This document shows positions 1 through 11,588 of a DNA stretch of 64,000 nucleotides, piece after piece. The DNA lies in contig NC_053149.1 of NCBI RefSeq assembly GCF_016808335.1, positions 56,907,922-56,971,921 of the forward strand. The letters run 5' to 3'. Numbering within the stretch: the first letter of the stretch is position 1; each line of letters opens with the position of its first letter. A program made the translations under genes and the position numbers. Origin of the DNA: Panicum virgatum. Its lineage: Eukaryota; Streptophyta; Magnoliopsida; Poales; Poaceae. Under the pieces are notes generated by a model. It ran no database searches. It had not been told where the DNA came from and saw only the letters and a program-made list of their open reading frames with translations.

Positions 1-236
1 GTGTGGAGAGGACCTCGACTTTTATATTGGGGGGAGCCTGCCGCCCCCTGCCAGGCGGTAGGTGTCTCCATGCGATAAAACACAAATTTTAATTACATAT
101 AGACCCCTGCCGCCCGGCAGTGGGGCGGCAATGCCGGGCGGGGTAGGGGTATAAACCTGTAAATTGTGAAACCAAAAATATATTTCTGTAAAAAACGATT
201 TTGAAAAATATAAAAATAAAAAAAACGCTAAGTTGC
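1..236 (-). repeat. Left-edge dispersed repeat with TATA-like promoter, runs off the window
   Basis: This stretch is the reverse complement of a repeat seen again at 63333-63480. Shared parts are an A/T-rich block of T runs, a segment ending in AATTTACAGG, and a GC block built on GGGGCGGCAGGGG. Read on the minus strand it continues through a second GGC-rich block to a TATA-like AATATAAAAG near the window edge, so the body of the element should lie to the left. It looks like the terminal part (LTR or TIR) of an unclassified transposon. Its inner boundary is about 105 bp upstream of the first start codon. Confidence 0.6.
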
Positions 237-340
237 AGCCGGCAAAAAAGAGACCCGGGGTTTGACGCGGGCCGAGAGCCCACCCGCCCGCTAAATGGCA
301 AACCCACCACGGCCACCCCAGCGCCACCGCTTTCTTCCCG

Positions 341-2726
341 ATGCCGTCGTCGACGATCCGAAGCATCTCCATCACCGTCTCCGACGAAGACGGTGCGGCG
401 GCGGCGCCGACGCGGAGACCCCGAGCCGGCAGGCGGAAGGCCGCGGCGCGCGGCTTGGGGCAGCGGGCAGCGCGGCTGCTTGCGCGGTGGTGGCCCGTCC
501 TCCTGCTGCTCCCGGCCGTCGCGCTGCTCCTCTTCGAGGCCTCGCGGCTGCGCGGCTCGCCCCCGGCCCCCGCCGCGCACGCCTCCAGCCTCGGACGGCT
601 CGAACCGACCACGCGCCTCGTCCGTGGCGTGCGCGAGCGTGAGTTCCCCGCCCTACTCTGATTCGATCTACGCGTAAACTGTTCCCGGTTTCCCCTGCCC
701 CTAAATCCTAGAGACTGCACTGAAGGTTCGTTATAGATGTCACTAAATTGCATTAGGAGGAATTTGTGTGGTTAGTTGGTAACGCGAGTACTGCATTGCA
801 CGGTATGCTGTGCTTACGGTGGTTCGGACAGAGCTCTTTTTGCAGAATTAATTTGGTATATCGTGGCGATTAATCTGAACTTTTTAGATCTTGCATACTG
901 AGAAAGTAAGCTACACATCTTGTACACTGAGAAAGGTATAGTGGTATGGAAATGCTGACACACCTGATGCTCCGAAGCCAGAACTTATGTTCTGCTTAAG
1001 TGCTGAATCACAGAGCACATACTGTTCTCTCTTATTATTCTTATATCAGTAAGCTTCTCATTGAAGCAACTGAGTTTTCAGCTTCTTTCCTAATTTGACT
1101 TTGTTAGTACAGCTGATAAGTAAGAAATGACGTGAGTATTTTTTTGCATTGTTGATATTGACAGCTTGCTTGAAGCTCCTTAGTCCCAAAAGTTTGGCAA
1201 ATTTGGTCTTTCCCGAAGGCACAAAACATGACTTCGTGGTTAAGAGGACCAAATACAAATCTGATGATGATGACTACGACACATTCCACTCTGAGGCGAA
1301 CTCTACTTATTTACTACAGCATGCGGAAGCGACAAGGTTTAATTTGTTTACAGGATTTCAGACACTTGCTGAAAGAGAAGATAGCTTCAAGGTTGTAAGG
1401 CTTACTGATATGTACTATATTGTTGTCAGAAAGCTGTGGTTCCATAGACGTGTTTAATGTGTTTCCAACTTCTGCAGGTGAATGAGACTGTTAATGTGCA
1501 TTGTGGTTTCTACAGCGACAATGGTGGCTTCAAAATTTCTGAAGAGGATAAAAGATACATGAGAACCTGTAAAGTTGTTGTGTCTACCTGCGCATTTGGT
1601 GGTGGCGATGATCTATATCAACCTATTGGAATGGCCAATTCTTCTTTTGACAGGGTATTTCAGCCTCCAAGATTTTCAGACATGAACATCAGATTAAACC
1701 ATCACATTCATTGATTATATGCGGGTTTGCATGGTGTTGTGGTGAAGCAGGTTTGCTACGCAGCCTTTTGGGATGAGGTGACACTATCAACTCAGGAAGC
1801 TGAGGGAAAGGTAATTGGTGACAATGGCATGATAGGAAGGTGGCGTATCATTGTTGTCAAGAGCCTCCCTTTTGTGGATCAACAATTAAATGGGAAGATC
1901 CCAAAGGTAAAAGATTACATTGCCTATCCTTTGTGCTAATTTCATAATTTGGCATGATAGAAGTAATTTGCAGCACTTACCGTCAACACTTTACTTTGCC
2001 TTAAAATTTTATTTTTTTTGGATTGCGCAACAGTGTATATCTAATAGCAAATCACTTAACATGTTTTTTGCAGATGTTGACTCATCGCCTTTTCCCGGAG
2101 GCAAGGTACTCTATATGGGTGGACTCAAAATACCAATTTCGAAGGGATCCGATAGCAGTGCTTGAAGCTCTTCTTTGGAGGACAAATTCTACCTTTGCTA
2201 TCTCTGAACATGGAGCGCGGAGTAACATTTATGATGAGGGGAAAGCTATTGTTCAAAAGCACAAGGCTACTCCTGAAGAAGTAGAGGTGCAATTGACCCA
2301 ATATCGGCAAGATGGTATGCTGGGCGTAAAAAGATTATATGGATTGAAAGGTCAGTTATTTAGTATTGTTTTTAAACAAATATTTCATTTCTCATGCTGA
2401 ACATTTCTGTATTTTTGCTGTGTGAACGATGAAGCATGCCTGGTACAATGATTTACTTGTTTGATTTTTCAGCTCTAGCTGAAGCCTCTATTATTGTGAG
2501 GGAGCTCACACCTGCACCTAACCATTTCATGTGTGCTTGGTTCAATGAAGTGGTTCGCTTCACATCTCGGGATCAGCTCAGTTTCCCATATGTTCTGTGG
2601 AGAATAAACATGCCTGGAATGAGCATGTTTCCTGTATGCTCTCGCAGGGACCTTGTGAACAGTTTGGGTCACACAAGGAAAGTAAAACCTCTTACACAGA
2701 CTAATCCAGAGTCTTCTGCCTCTTGA
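341..2726 (+). CDS. TOD1: TOD1/MUCI70-like DUF616 Golgi protein (probable hexosyltransferase family)
   Basis: Six exons join cleanly with GT-AG junctions and matching phases: 341-638, 1165-1391, 1478-1654, 1751-1906, 2074-2350 and 2473-2726. They give 462 residues, the expected size for TOD1-type members. Seen: a basic, Pro/Ala-rich N-terminus, then one hydrophobic segment at about residues 50-67 (WPVLLLLPAVALLLF), which fits a type II Golgi membrane protein. The lumenal part carries the family signatures VNVHCGFYS, TCKVVVSTCAFGGGDD, YSIWVDSKYQF and PFVLWR-like SFPYVLWRINMP. Family knowledge: relatives are linked to pectin and mucilage glycan synthesis (MUCI70) and to pollen turgor, with a reported ceramidase activity (TOD1), so the biochemistry is debated. 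The TOD1 assignment rests on length and motif recall. Its proximal promoter is partly occupied by the left-edge repeat. Confidence 0.9.
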
Positions 2727-3380
2727 TCGTTTCGCCCAACTCGTTCGCTTATAGTCAACTAACCATTGATTCATACCGGTTCTAATTGCCGACATCTCTT
2801 GGTTCACAATTTTGTTGTATATTATTATAGTACCTTTCCATTCTTCCTCTAATGGAATCATGGATTTGCTTGTACACGGACATGAACCTGAAATACCATC
2901 ACACAATCTTACCTGTAAATATCGTTCCATTTGGTATTGGAAAGAATGAACAGTTACTGTAACATGTTAAGATAATCTCCCTTGTCTTTTGTGCTCTTGG
3001 AAAATGGAGTGTACACGAGGCGTTTTTTTTATTTACAGATTCCAGCATTTGCCTTTTAAATTTTGGAGATATGGTTTTATCGGCCTTGCTCTCAGGCCCT
3101 GTAACGTTGAGTGTTGATTTCCCTGTCAATTCTGATGTATACTGGGTTATTTTTCAATTATTTGAAGCTTCCGAGTATTAGTGAAGTTGCGGCGTATCGT
3201 CTGAATGGCTATTATGAAATGTTCTGATGAAAAAAATTTCATTCCTCCATTTAATTGGAATCCTTCTGTTCAAGATACTCCGTTTTATTGGAATCGAGGA
3301 TGTATCTCAATATCAAAGATTTTCATGTGTCGAATGCAAGAAATTTTTTCAGTCAACGTCACAGCTTATTGATGAGCTAA
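2727..3380. other. 3' UTR of the TOD1-like gene and intergenic spacer
   Basis: AT-rich sequence with no convincing gene. It should hold the 3' UTR and poly(A) region of the upstream gene and the distal promoter of the L13 gene. No transposon ends were recognised. Confidence 0.5.
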
Positions 3381-3420
3381 TGGGCCGAATTCACAGTAAG
3401 TTCTGGGCCTTTAGAGCCCA
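3381..3420 (+). promoter_or_regulatory. Cluster of three site II (TGGGCY) motifs upstream of plastid L13
   Basis: TGGGCC occurs at 3381 and 3404, and the reverse form AGCCCA at 3415-3420. All lie 190-230 bp upstream of the L13 start codon. Site II elements bound by TCP factors are typical of plant ribosomal protein promoters, so the placement makes functional sense. That these copies act here is inference. Confidence 0.55.
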
Positions 3421-3608
3421 TGTCTTCTTTGTTAACCACCTTTCTCTTCACTTCCCCTCGCTCGGCTCCTCCTATCGCCTTATCCACTCCACCCTGCCCA
3501 TCTCTCGCCTTCCCGAAGCTAGAAATGGCCGCGTCCCACTGAACCCGACCCACCCTCGGACGCCCCCTCCGCCTCCGACTGCTGCCGCTCTAGCTCACGG
3601 GCACCGCA

Positions 3609-5831
3609 ATGGCCACGGCCGTCGCCGCATCCGCTTTCCTCTCCTCGTCCTTCGCCCCCCGCCACCATCACCGCCGCTTGGCCAGGCCCGTGACGCGCCG
3701 CGCCGCCACTGCGGGACTGGCCGTGCGGTGCGAGCAGAGCGACAAGCAGAAGAGGCAGCCGCTCGCCGCGCTCGTGCCCCGCGAGCAGCGCTTCATGTTC
3801 GAGGGCGACGAGCTCTGCGGCCCCGTACGACACCCTCTCTTCCATCTCCCAAAACAATGGGCACCCTTACTATCTCCCACCGCTCGTTTCACAGAAACGT
3901 AGTGCTGGGCATTGTCCATCCCATTTGTTCATGTTTTACCGATGTCATCTTAATCCATTTGATACGAGGCCTTTATGCACATGAGTAATCAACTTAAAGT
4001 ACAGAGGCTTGCATTGTTTATGTCATCTACCATCACATCCAAAATTTGCCATGGCCTTTTCGCGTAGAGAAAGAATTCGGTAGAAATGAGCTTGGAAGGG
4101 GAATGGGAATCACTTGCTGGAATCTAAGTGAATTGATAGTATCATGCGATTGTTGCTGTAGTTCTGTAATGTTGGGCTCTGGTTGCCCACCAGCTTGTTC
4201 GTAAATGTTACTTCTTAGGATCATTTGATATGGGAACAATGTGTACAGTTCGTTGGAACCATGCTCTGTTCTTTGAATTACTCCATGGCTTACCTGTGTT
4301 GACATAAATCTGATTGAGCACTTTAATTTGCAGGACATATGGAATACCACATGGTATCCTAAGGCTGCAGATCATGTAACCACAGAGAAGACATGGTATG
4401 TTGTTGATGCAACAGATAAGATTCTAGGCAGGCTAGCATCCACCATTGCAGTACATATCAGGGGAAAGAATGAACCCACGTACACTCCCAGTGTGGACAT
4501 GGGCGCTTTTGTTATTGTGGTAAGCATGCTCTCAGTAGCTATAATATTAGTATACACAGTAGGGCAACTTCCTTCAGATTCTCTTAAAAAATGTCCTAAT
4601 ATTAGCAGCAGAGGCAGATAAATTCCACATATCATCTTTAAACTAAGATTGTGTTATGTAAGTGTAGTCCTTCCGACACTTGTACATCTCTAAAGGCTCA
4701 TTACCACACAGATCTTATGCATTCATGTGATGCTGTGCTGAGAGTCATTTACGTCTTTTTATTATTTGCATAGGTCAATGCAGAGAAGGTTGCTGTTTCT
4801 GGTAAAAAGCGGTCGCAGAAGCTCTATAGGAGGCACTCTGGACGGCCTGGAGGGATGAAAGAAGAAACTTTTGACCAACTTCAGAAAAGGATTCCAGAAA
4901 GAATCATCGAACATGCAGTGCGTGGCATGCTTCCCAAGGGCAGGGTAAGATACCATCTTGTATTAGCTGATTGCATCAGATCTACCAAAAATGAAAATGG
5001 CAACCAATTTTCAGGGTGGCCTTTCTTTTCAAAGTAACGAAAGTTGCAACTCTATACTAGTTAGCAGCTGTCTGAGATATTTGTGAGATTGAGAACTACG
5101 CACTGTTCGCGTACACGGCCGTTTAGCCTGTACACGCTACACAGTGGCTTGCTGTATCCCGTTTAATCACCGTTTAGTCCGTTTAAATGGCCGTTTATTC
5201 TGAATAAATAGCTAAACGGTAGGTGTCTGTTTCGTCCGTTTAAATGTTTAGGCTGACACTGGAACTACGTTTAGGCTCATGCATCAGCATATGCACCTGA
5301 GTGAAAACATGGCTTTCAGCATACATCACTTGACTAAATTTAAGGGAATTCTGCTGACCAAAAAAATGACAAGTCCAGGCTGAATTGTTTGATTTTCATG
5401 TCAAGCAGTTTTTCCCTTGCATTTTGTGTGTGATTTCATAAATGTCATGTCCTGAATTTATGGTATGCTGCATGCGCTCTGAACAAAAAACATTTTAACT
5501 GTTTCTTCCAAAAGAAACTGCTTATGAACTTAATTGGTAGACCAAATGGCTACCAGATTCATTTTATGAAACTCCCATTCTAGCAGGCAATTGTTATCTG
5601 AAGCATTCTACTCTAGCCACTTCTTTGTATTGGTGGCATATTTAATTTGATTTAATTTCATCGTATGCTGCATTTACTCTATTTATTGTGCTCGTCATTT
5701 TGAACATTTTGTAGCTGGGAAGAAGACTATTTACCCACCTCAAAGTTTACAAAGGGGCAGAACACCCACACGTGGCTCAGAAACCTGTCCCTCTGCCTAT
5801 CAGGGATAAAAGAATACAAAAGACTGATTAG
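3609..5831 (+). CDS. RPL13: Plastid 50S ribosomal protein L13 (nuclear-encoded)
   Basis: Four exons with in-phase GT-AG introns (3609-3824, 4334-4519, 4774-4944, 5715-5831) give 229 residues. The first ~45 residues ([17 protein letters not shown], then Arg/His-rich) look like a chloroplast transit peptide. The mature part has the uL13 core: [17 protein letters not shown], a [19 protein letters not shown] stretch, [28 protein letters not shown] and [20 protein letters not shown]13 is an early-assembly protein of the large ribosomal subunit; this one should act in plastid translation. The 72-codon first exon is GC-rich, as is common in grasses. Intron 3 holds a small hAT-like insertion. A copia element begins about 400 bp after the stop. 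Confidence 0.95.
5101..5261. mobile_element. 161-bp hAT-like MITE in intron 3 of RPL13
   Basis: The insertion is bounded by an exact 8-bp duplication, GAACTACG (5093-5100 and 5262-5269). Its ends are imperfect inverted repeats, CACTGTT on the left and CAGTGTC on the right when reversed. An 8-bp target duplication with CA[C/G]TGT-type ends is the hallmark of hAT elements. The body is rich in the motif CGTTTA in both orientations and has no coding capacity. It sits well inside the intron and does not touch splice sites. Confidence 0.75.
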
Positions 5832-6228
5832 AGAATCATCATCAATTGGAAAAAAAATGCAGTGACGAATTCCTCCCTTGAAGGTTTTGCCATTGCTTGG
5901 AATGCCATCCTCAGAGCCATGCGTCTGCCGAGGGAGTGTAAATCTTTTTTGTAATTTGAATACCAAAGAGTGATCCGGCCCAAATCTCTGTTTTCCAGTT
6001 GAAGTTTGTAATATTGACCTGATATGAGATGGTAGGTTCTTTCATTGTTCGGCATGAAGTTTAAATCCGGAAGGTGCCATCTGGAAATACTGCCAATTTC
6101 TCTGGCCGGGGGGCGAGGTATTTTTCCTTTTTTTGTGTGTGTTTGTAAAACAGACGTGTCCTTCCTTGCCTCTCTTCATGTGACCTATATCTTGGGTAAA
6201 ATATCTTGGAAAGTTGACTGGATGTTGC
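5832..6228. other. RPL13 3' UTR and spacer up to the copia insertion
   Basis: Mostly AT-rich sequence following the L13 stop, with no separate gene. It is cut at 6229 by the 5' LTR of the copia element, so the gene's native 3' flank resumes only after 30422. Confidence 0.55.
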
Positions 6229-6343
6229 TGTTGGTGTATATGTGAGCCCATGTATAGAGGCCCATCTAGAAGCCCATGTATAGGAACAATATATCCCACC
6301 ATTCTAGGGTTTGGAGGAATACAAGCCATTATTCTCTCCTACA
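6229..6343 (+). repeat. 5' LTR of the copia element
   Basis: This 115-bp repeat starts with TG, ends with CA and is followed directly by the primer binding site. It holds three GCCCAT motifs at 6246, 6260 and 6272, spaced 12-14 bp apart, which resemble site II promoter elements. It is unusually short for an autonomous copia element. Confidence 0.88.
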
Positions 6344-6357
6344 TGGTATCATTAGCC
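6344..6357 (+). other. Primer binding site of the copia element
   Basis: TGGTATCATTAGCC lies immediately after the 5' LTR and matches the usual copia PBS type complementary to the initiator Met-tRNA 3' end. The match is by recognition of the family consensus. Confidence 0.75.
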
Positions 6358-6404
6358 TAACCCCTCTCTCCCTCTCCCCTGCGGCAGCCGCCGCTGCCGG
6401 CTCC

Positions 6405-9400
6405 ATGGCCGGCCGCCGCCCCCACCTCTTTCCTCCTTCCCACCCCTCTACTCTGCTCCAGGCGCACCATGGCGCCGGGTCCTCTGCTCCCGGCGGCGCG
6501 TCGTCCTCTGCGCGGGGTGCCTGGCCGCCAGCGCCATGGCCCGCCGCCCCCTGGGCGCCCGCCGCCGCCGCGACCGCCCTCGCCATCGTACAGCCTCTGG
6601 ACAGCTTGCCCCACCCGCAGCCGGCGGATCTGGCCGCCCTGGCGCGGATCCGTGCACGGATCCGCCCGCCCCGACCACGGGGGGCGCGGGCACGACGCCC
6701 GCCGCCGCCATCGCCGGCCCGTCCGCCCTGGGTGCGGGCGCAGGGGCTGCTGCCGCCACGGGCGCGGGTGCGGCCCCGTATCTGCCCGCGCCGGAGCCGG
6801 TCCCGCCCCTGATCTTTGCACCGCAGCCCGCGGCCCCACTCCTGTCGGCCGCCGCGCCCGCCCGCCACCCCGGCCTGATCTTCGCGCCGAAGCCCGCGGC
6901 ACCGCCCCTGTCCGCGCCGGCCGTGGTGCCCGGCGCAGACCCCGGCGCGCGTGTGTGGCCCCGGCCAACCGCTCCTCTCGCCGCCGACTCCTCTGCTGCC
7001 GGCGCTGCGCGCGCGTGGCCTGCCGCCGCCGCCGCGGCCCCGCCCACGCCCGCGCCCGCGACGCCCCTGCCTGGCCCCGCGACGGCCGCGCTGGCCATGG
7101 CTTTCGGTATGCCCCCCCGCGGACGCGCCGTTCGCCGCCGCCGCTTTTCGCGGGCAGCAGATCTCCGCCGACGCTGCTACGGCCGAAGCTGCTCTCGCCG
7201 CGGCCCTCCTCGCCGCCAAGTCCGAGGCTTCGGCGGCTCAGGAGCGCATCCGTGCGACTGCCTTCGCTTGGGAGCGTCTTCAGCATGTCGTCCCCTTCAC
7301 CGAGCATGGCGCTCTGTCCTCCCACCAGGCTCCGCCCTCTGGATCTGGACCCCGGACCGACCCCCTCCTTAGTGCTCCTCTCACTGGCCAGACCGGGAGT
7401 GGGAGGCCGCGAGCGTCGTCGTCGGGACGGACGTGGTGGTGGTGCTGGCGGCGCCACTTCTGGTGGTACTGGTGGAGGCCGTCGGGGCACTCCAACCCCG
7501 ACTCCGGCTCCCACTCCTGCTCCTGCCCCTGGCGGTACGCCCTGGCCTTCCTTCAGCGCCCCATGGTCAGGGCGCATCCCGATGTGGCCGTTTCAGGGTC
7601 AGGGGGGCCTCGTCCTCAGCCCCAGCCGGCGGCCATGTTCACCGGTGCTGCTCCCCTGTTCGCGCCGTTCTAGACCCTGCCCGCTCAGCCCAGCCAGCAT
7701 CCGACCTGGCCGGGGGGTGGGACCAGGCCGCACTGGCGCAGTCCTTCAGCGCCATGGGGCTGACGCCGCCGGTCAGCACCGAGTGGATCGCCGACTCGGC
7801 TGCCTCTTTCCACACCACCCCAGATGCCAGTATCCTCTCTTCTGTCCGACCCCCACACCCTTCTTGTCCTTCTTCCATCATGATTGGTGATGGGTCTTGC
7901 CTTCCTGTCACCGCCGTAGGTTCTTCTCCTGGTTCTTTTCTTCTTCCCAATGTCGTTGTTGCTCCTCGGATGGTTCATAACCTTCTTTTCATTCGTCAGT
8001 TTACAGCTGACAACTCTTGTTCCATTGAGTTTGACTCTTCTGGCCTTACTGTAAAGGATTCGGCCTTCCGGCGTCCGCTCTTCCGGTGTGACAGCACTGG
8101 GCCCCTTTACACCCTTCGCCTTCCGTCTTCCGCTGCACCACTCTCGCCTTCTTCTTCTTCGTCTGCGCTTTTGCCGCGACGCCGTCTTTTACCACCTGGC
8201 ACCGCTGTCTTGGTCACCCTGGCCGCGACGTTCTGGCTCAACTCAGTCGTAGTACTGATGTTTCTGGTACTAGGGCTCCTGCTGAGCACCTTTGCCATGC
8301 GTGCCAGCTTGGTCGTCATGTTTGGCTTTCTTTTTCTTCTTCTTCTTCGCATGCGACACATGCTTTTGATCTTGTTCCCTGTGACCAGTGGACCTCTCCT
8401 GTTCTCAGCCTTTCTGGCTATAAATACTATCTGGTGGTGGTCGATGATTTCTCACACTACTCTTGGACTTTTCCTTTGCGCGCCAAGTCTGAGACATTTC
8501 CCACCCTCCTCCACTTCTTTGCCTAGGTGTCCACTCAGTTCGGCCTCACCATTAATGCCGTCCAGTGTGACAACGGGCGTGAGTTCGACAACTCCACCTC
8601 CCGTTCTTTCTTCCTCTCTCAGGGTGTTCAGCTGCATATGTCTTGTCCGTATACCTCTCCCTAGAATGGCAAGGCTGAGCGGATGATTCGCATGACGGAC
8701 GACGTCATGCGCACCCTTCTGATCCAGGCCTCTCTGCCCCCGCACTTCTGGGCCGAGAGCCTCCACACCGCCACCTACTTGCTTAACGGCCTTCCGTCCA
8801 CTGCTTCTCCTGCTCCCACTCCACACCACGCTCTTTTCGGTACCCCTCCTCGCTACGACCACCTTCGGGTCTTTGGGTGTGCATGTTACCCTAACATCTC
8901 CGCCACTGTTCCTCATAAGCTGGCGCCCCGCTCGACTCGTTGTGTGTTTCTTGGTTACTCCCCTGACCACAAGGGGTACCGATGTTTTGACCTCACCTCT
9001 CGCCGCGTCCTGATCTCCCGACACATCGTGTTTGACGAGTCGGATTTCCCCTACACCTCCTTCATACCTTCTCCTGACCTCGAGTTGGAGTATCTGTTTT
9101 CGACTGACCCGGTGGTTCAGCCACCTTTACATGTCTGTCATTTCCCTGCAGGTTTTCCCGGCACACCAGCACCGCTTCCGGTGATCCCGGCTGCACCATG
9201 CGCGGCCCCGGTGCTCTCTGTCGCGCCACACGCGGCCCCGGTGCATTCCCCTGCACCTGCGCGGTACGCTCAGCCGGTGCAGGTGTATCGGCGTCGTTCG
9301 CGCGCCGGCACTGGCACTGCCGCGGTACGCTCAGCCGGTGCAGGTGTACCGACGTCGTTTGGCGCCGACACCGGCGCTGCCTCCGGCAACGGAGGCTCCT

Positions 9401-9963
9401 GCGGCGCCTACACCGGAGCCGTCGCCGCTGCCGCCTCCACCGACTCGCTCTCGAGTCGAGCCGGCGGTGTACCACCCGCTAGTCATCCATCGGGATCCTC
9501 GGCATATCCATCCCATGGTGACTCGGCGGATGGCGTCTCAGGCCGCGACTCTCTCCACCACCGAGGGGGAGCCGCGGGTCTCTCTGGTACCCTCCTCTGT
9601 CCGCGACGCCTTAGCGGATCCTCACTGGCGTCGCGCGATGGAAGAGGAGTACGCGGCTCTTCTAGCGAACCAGACGTGGGACCTTGTGCCGCGTCCGTCT
9701 GGTTGCAATGTGGTCACAGGCAAGTGGATCTGGACGCATAAGCGTCGGGTTGACGGCACACTGGAGCGCTACAAGGCTCGCTGGGTTCTCCGGGTTTTCA
9801 CCCAGCGCCCTGGTGTGGACTATGATGAGACCTTCAGTCCAGTGATGAAGCCTGCTACTGTGCGCACGGTCCTCTCCCTTGCGCTCTATCGCTCTTGGCC
9901 TGTGCACCAGCTGGATGTGAAGAAATGCGTTTCTTTATGGCACTCTGTCAGAGACAGTCTACC
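6405..9963 (+). pseudogene. Copia gag-pol, 5' part (protease, integrase, start of RT), degenerate
   Basis: The first 1.3 kb (6405-7680) is very GC-rich and encodes only Pro/Ala-rich frames. I see neither a copia gag motif nor a CCHC zinc knuckle. From about 7750 the typical polyprotein is readable in pieces. The protease is WIADSAASFHTTP, with the usual DSG changed to DSA. The integrase core has CDNGREF and a stop in place of Q in SPQNGKAERM (about 8664). The integrase C-terminal part reads HLRVFGCACYPN. RT starts with the [14 protein letters not shown] and [10 protein letters not shown] regions. A 61-bp tandem duplication at 9261-9382 shifts the frame. The RT breaks at the gypsy insertion just after the LDVKNAFL-type motif, which itself has an extra A. 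Confidence 0.85.
9261..9382 (+). repeat. 61-bp tandem duplication inside copia pol
   Basis: Two adjacent copies of a unit start with GCGGTACGCTCAGCC at 9261 and 9322. A period of 61 is not a multiple of three. This explains why the integrase-RT linker changes reading frame here. Confidence 0.75.
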
Positions 9964-11086
9964 TGTTGACACCATTCTTTGACACGTGTCAAGGAAAGTG
10001 ATTTTTGTGAAGAGAAGGTGGCCGATTTGGAAGAAACCAAAAGTTGCACAGTGTTGGAATCGGCTGATGGAGTCCGTCCGATGTGCCAGAAGAATATGCT
10101 TTGAAGATACTGATCCGCTAGCTCTGGTATCTGGCCGATGGAGAGTTGCCGATGAAGTCAAGGGAGGAGGAGAGGATCCGGACTCTATGAGAATCTTGAT
10201 GATTCGGTTTTAGTATTTAAAGTAGTTTACCTTTAGATAGTCTTTTCTTTTAGGTCAAGTAATGTTTGCCGTAATCGGCTAGGACTTGATAGCTGTAGGC
10301 TATATATATCAGTTGTAAGGGACCGGAAAAATTTGATACACATCCAATACAACAAACTTTACAATTCCTTTGCACTTCGCCTTTTCTCTTCTTTTTTCGA
10401 CGAGTTCTTTTAAGTTGATCAAGGACGTCTCACATTCGAGCGACTTGATTTGCTGGTAAGTTTTCGTTTTACCGAGTATATTTGAGCTTTAGCTACCGGG
10501 CGCATCGCTGTGGCTTCGTTCAAATCTATTCAAAAGTTATCGAGTTCATCTAGACTTTGAGTTCTGGTCGCATCACTGTCGTCTCGTCTAGATTTATTCA
10601 CCAAATATCGATATCGGCTAGATTTGTAGGTTTTCCTATGCTTTTTGGCCATTATCACATCTAAAAACATACTATATCGGCTTTAGGTTTTGGAGTGACA
10701 CTTTTGTTATCTCAAGAGCCGTTTTAGATCTGTTTTTAGCTTTGTATCATCTAAGTTACACATTCGTAGCTTAGATCTTGTCATACACACACACGACCGG
10801 CTATCCAAAATCCGGTTTTGTCGTCTAGTGTATCGGTTGATCTTGCCGATGTGCTCCTTTACTACGCGCTTGCATTTAATATCTTTTTGTCGTCTATAGT
10901 ATCAGCAAAGCTTGCCGATACGCCCATCTGAGAGATATTCGGAATCCCAGCCGATAAGCTCTCGAATTTGGCTTTGTTTTCTCCCTTGTCAATTTTAGGT
11001 CAAATTGACTGGCACGCTTGGTTGACTTTTCGTGACTCGGCAAACACTTGCCCTCGGATTCCAGTGTGTTGATTTTTGCGTCAACA
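9964..11086 (+). repeat. 5' LTR of the nested gypsy element
   Basis: This 1123-bp LTR is paired with 27865-28998. It is followed by a sequence containing TTTTGGCACGCCTGGTGGGAC-like bases, the likely primer binding region. TATATATCAG at about 10300 is a plausible core promoter. Confidence 0.88.
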
Positions 11087-11588
11087 CATCTTTTGGCACG
11101 CCTGGTGGGACACGAAAGCTTCAACATGGTGGAACTCACAGATAAATCTGCAGTTAGTGAAGAAAACCAGATTCCTGTTCCTGGAGATAGGCTCAAAGAA
11201 GGAATATGAAGAGCTGGTGGAGAAATTCAAACGTGAATGCCTCAAGTCGTACAACGTTAACAGATATGGTGAGGTGATAAAAAAGTTTAATCTTCCATCT
11301 TTCCAGCCATTGACAGAGGCTCAACGTGAAAGCAAGATGATAGACGCAGTTGGCCAGGCTGTGGCACAAGCCTTCATCAAGAGTGCAACCGTCATGGGCA
11401 ACACGGTGCACAATGCAGTGGTCAAGACTTTTGCTAAAGGCACGTTATCAGCGTGCATGAGTCCTTGCTATATACAACCAGATCAGATGCAATATACTCC
11501 CTTGGAGGTGTCTATGGCAGCAGCCCTGTCGGCTCAAAATAGTCAGGCAGGAACAAGCAACAGTCAAACAAGCAACACAGTCAACAGC
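11087..11588 (+). pseudogene. Gypsy gag, N-terminal part, cut by a solo-LTR-like insert
   Basis: An open stretch after the primer site encodes an N-terminal gag region (for example KKEYEELVEKFKRECL and FNLPSFQPLTEAQRESKM). It ends in a Gln/Ser/Asn-rich part at about 11540-11588. The same frame type resumes at 15304, showing that gag was split by the insertion. Confidence 0.75.

Noticed and set aside
295..677. Plus-strand ORFs overlapping exon 1 of the TOD1-like gene
   Set aside because: Alternative frames of a GC-rich first exon; only the frame starting at 341 connects in phase to the following exons and has the membrane segment.
6329..7890. Several ORFs of 200-470 codons on both strands
   Set aside because: They overlap in nearly all frames in an extremely GC-rich stretch. 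Pro/Ala/Arg-rich composition and lack of motifs mark them as compositional; only the copia pol pieces after about 7750 are supported.
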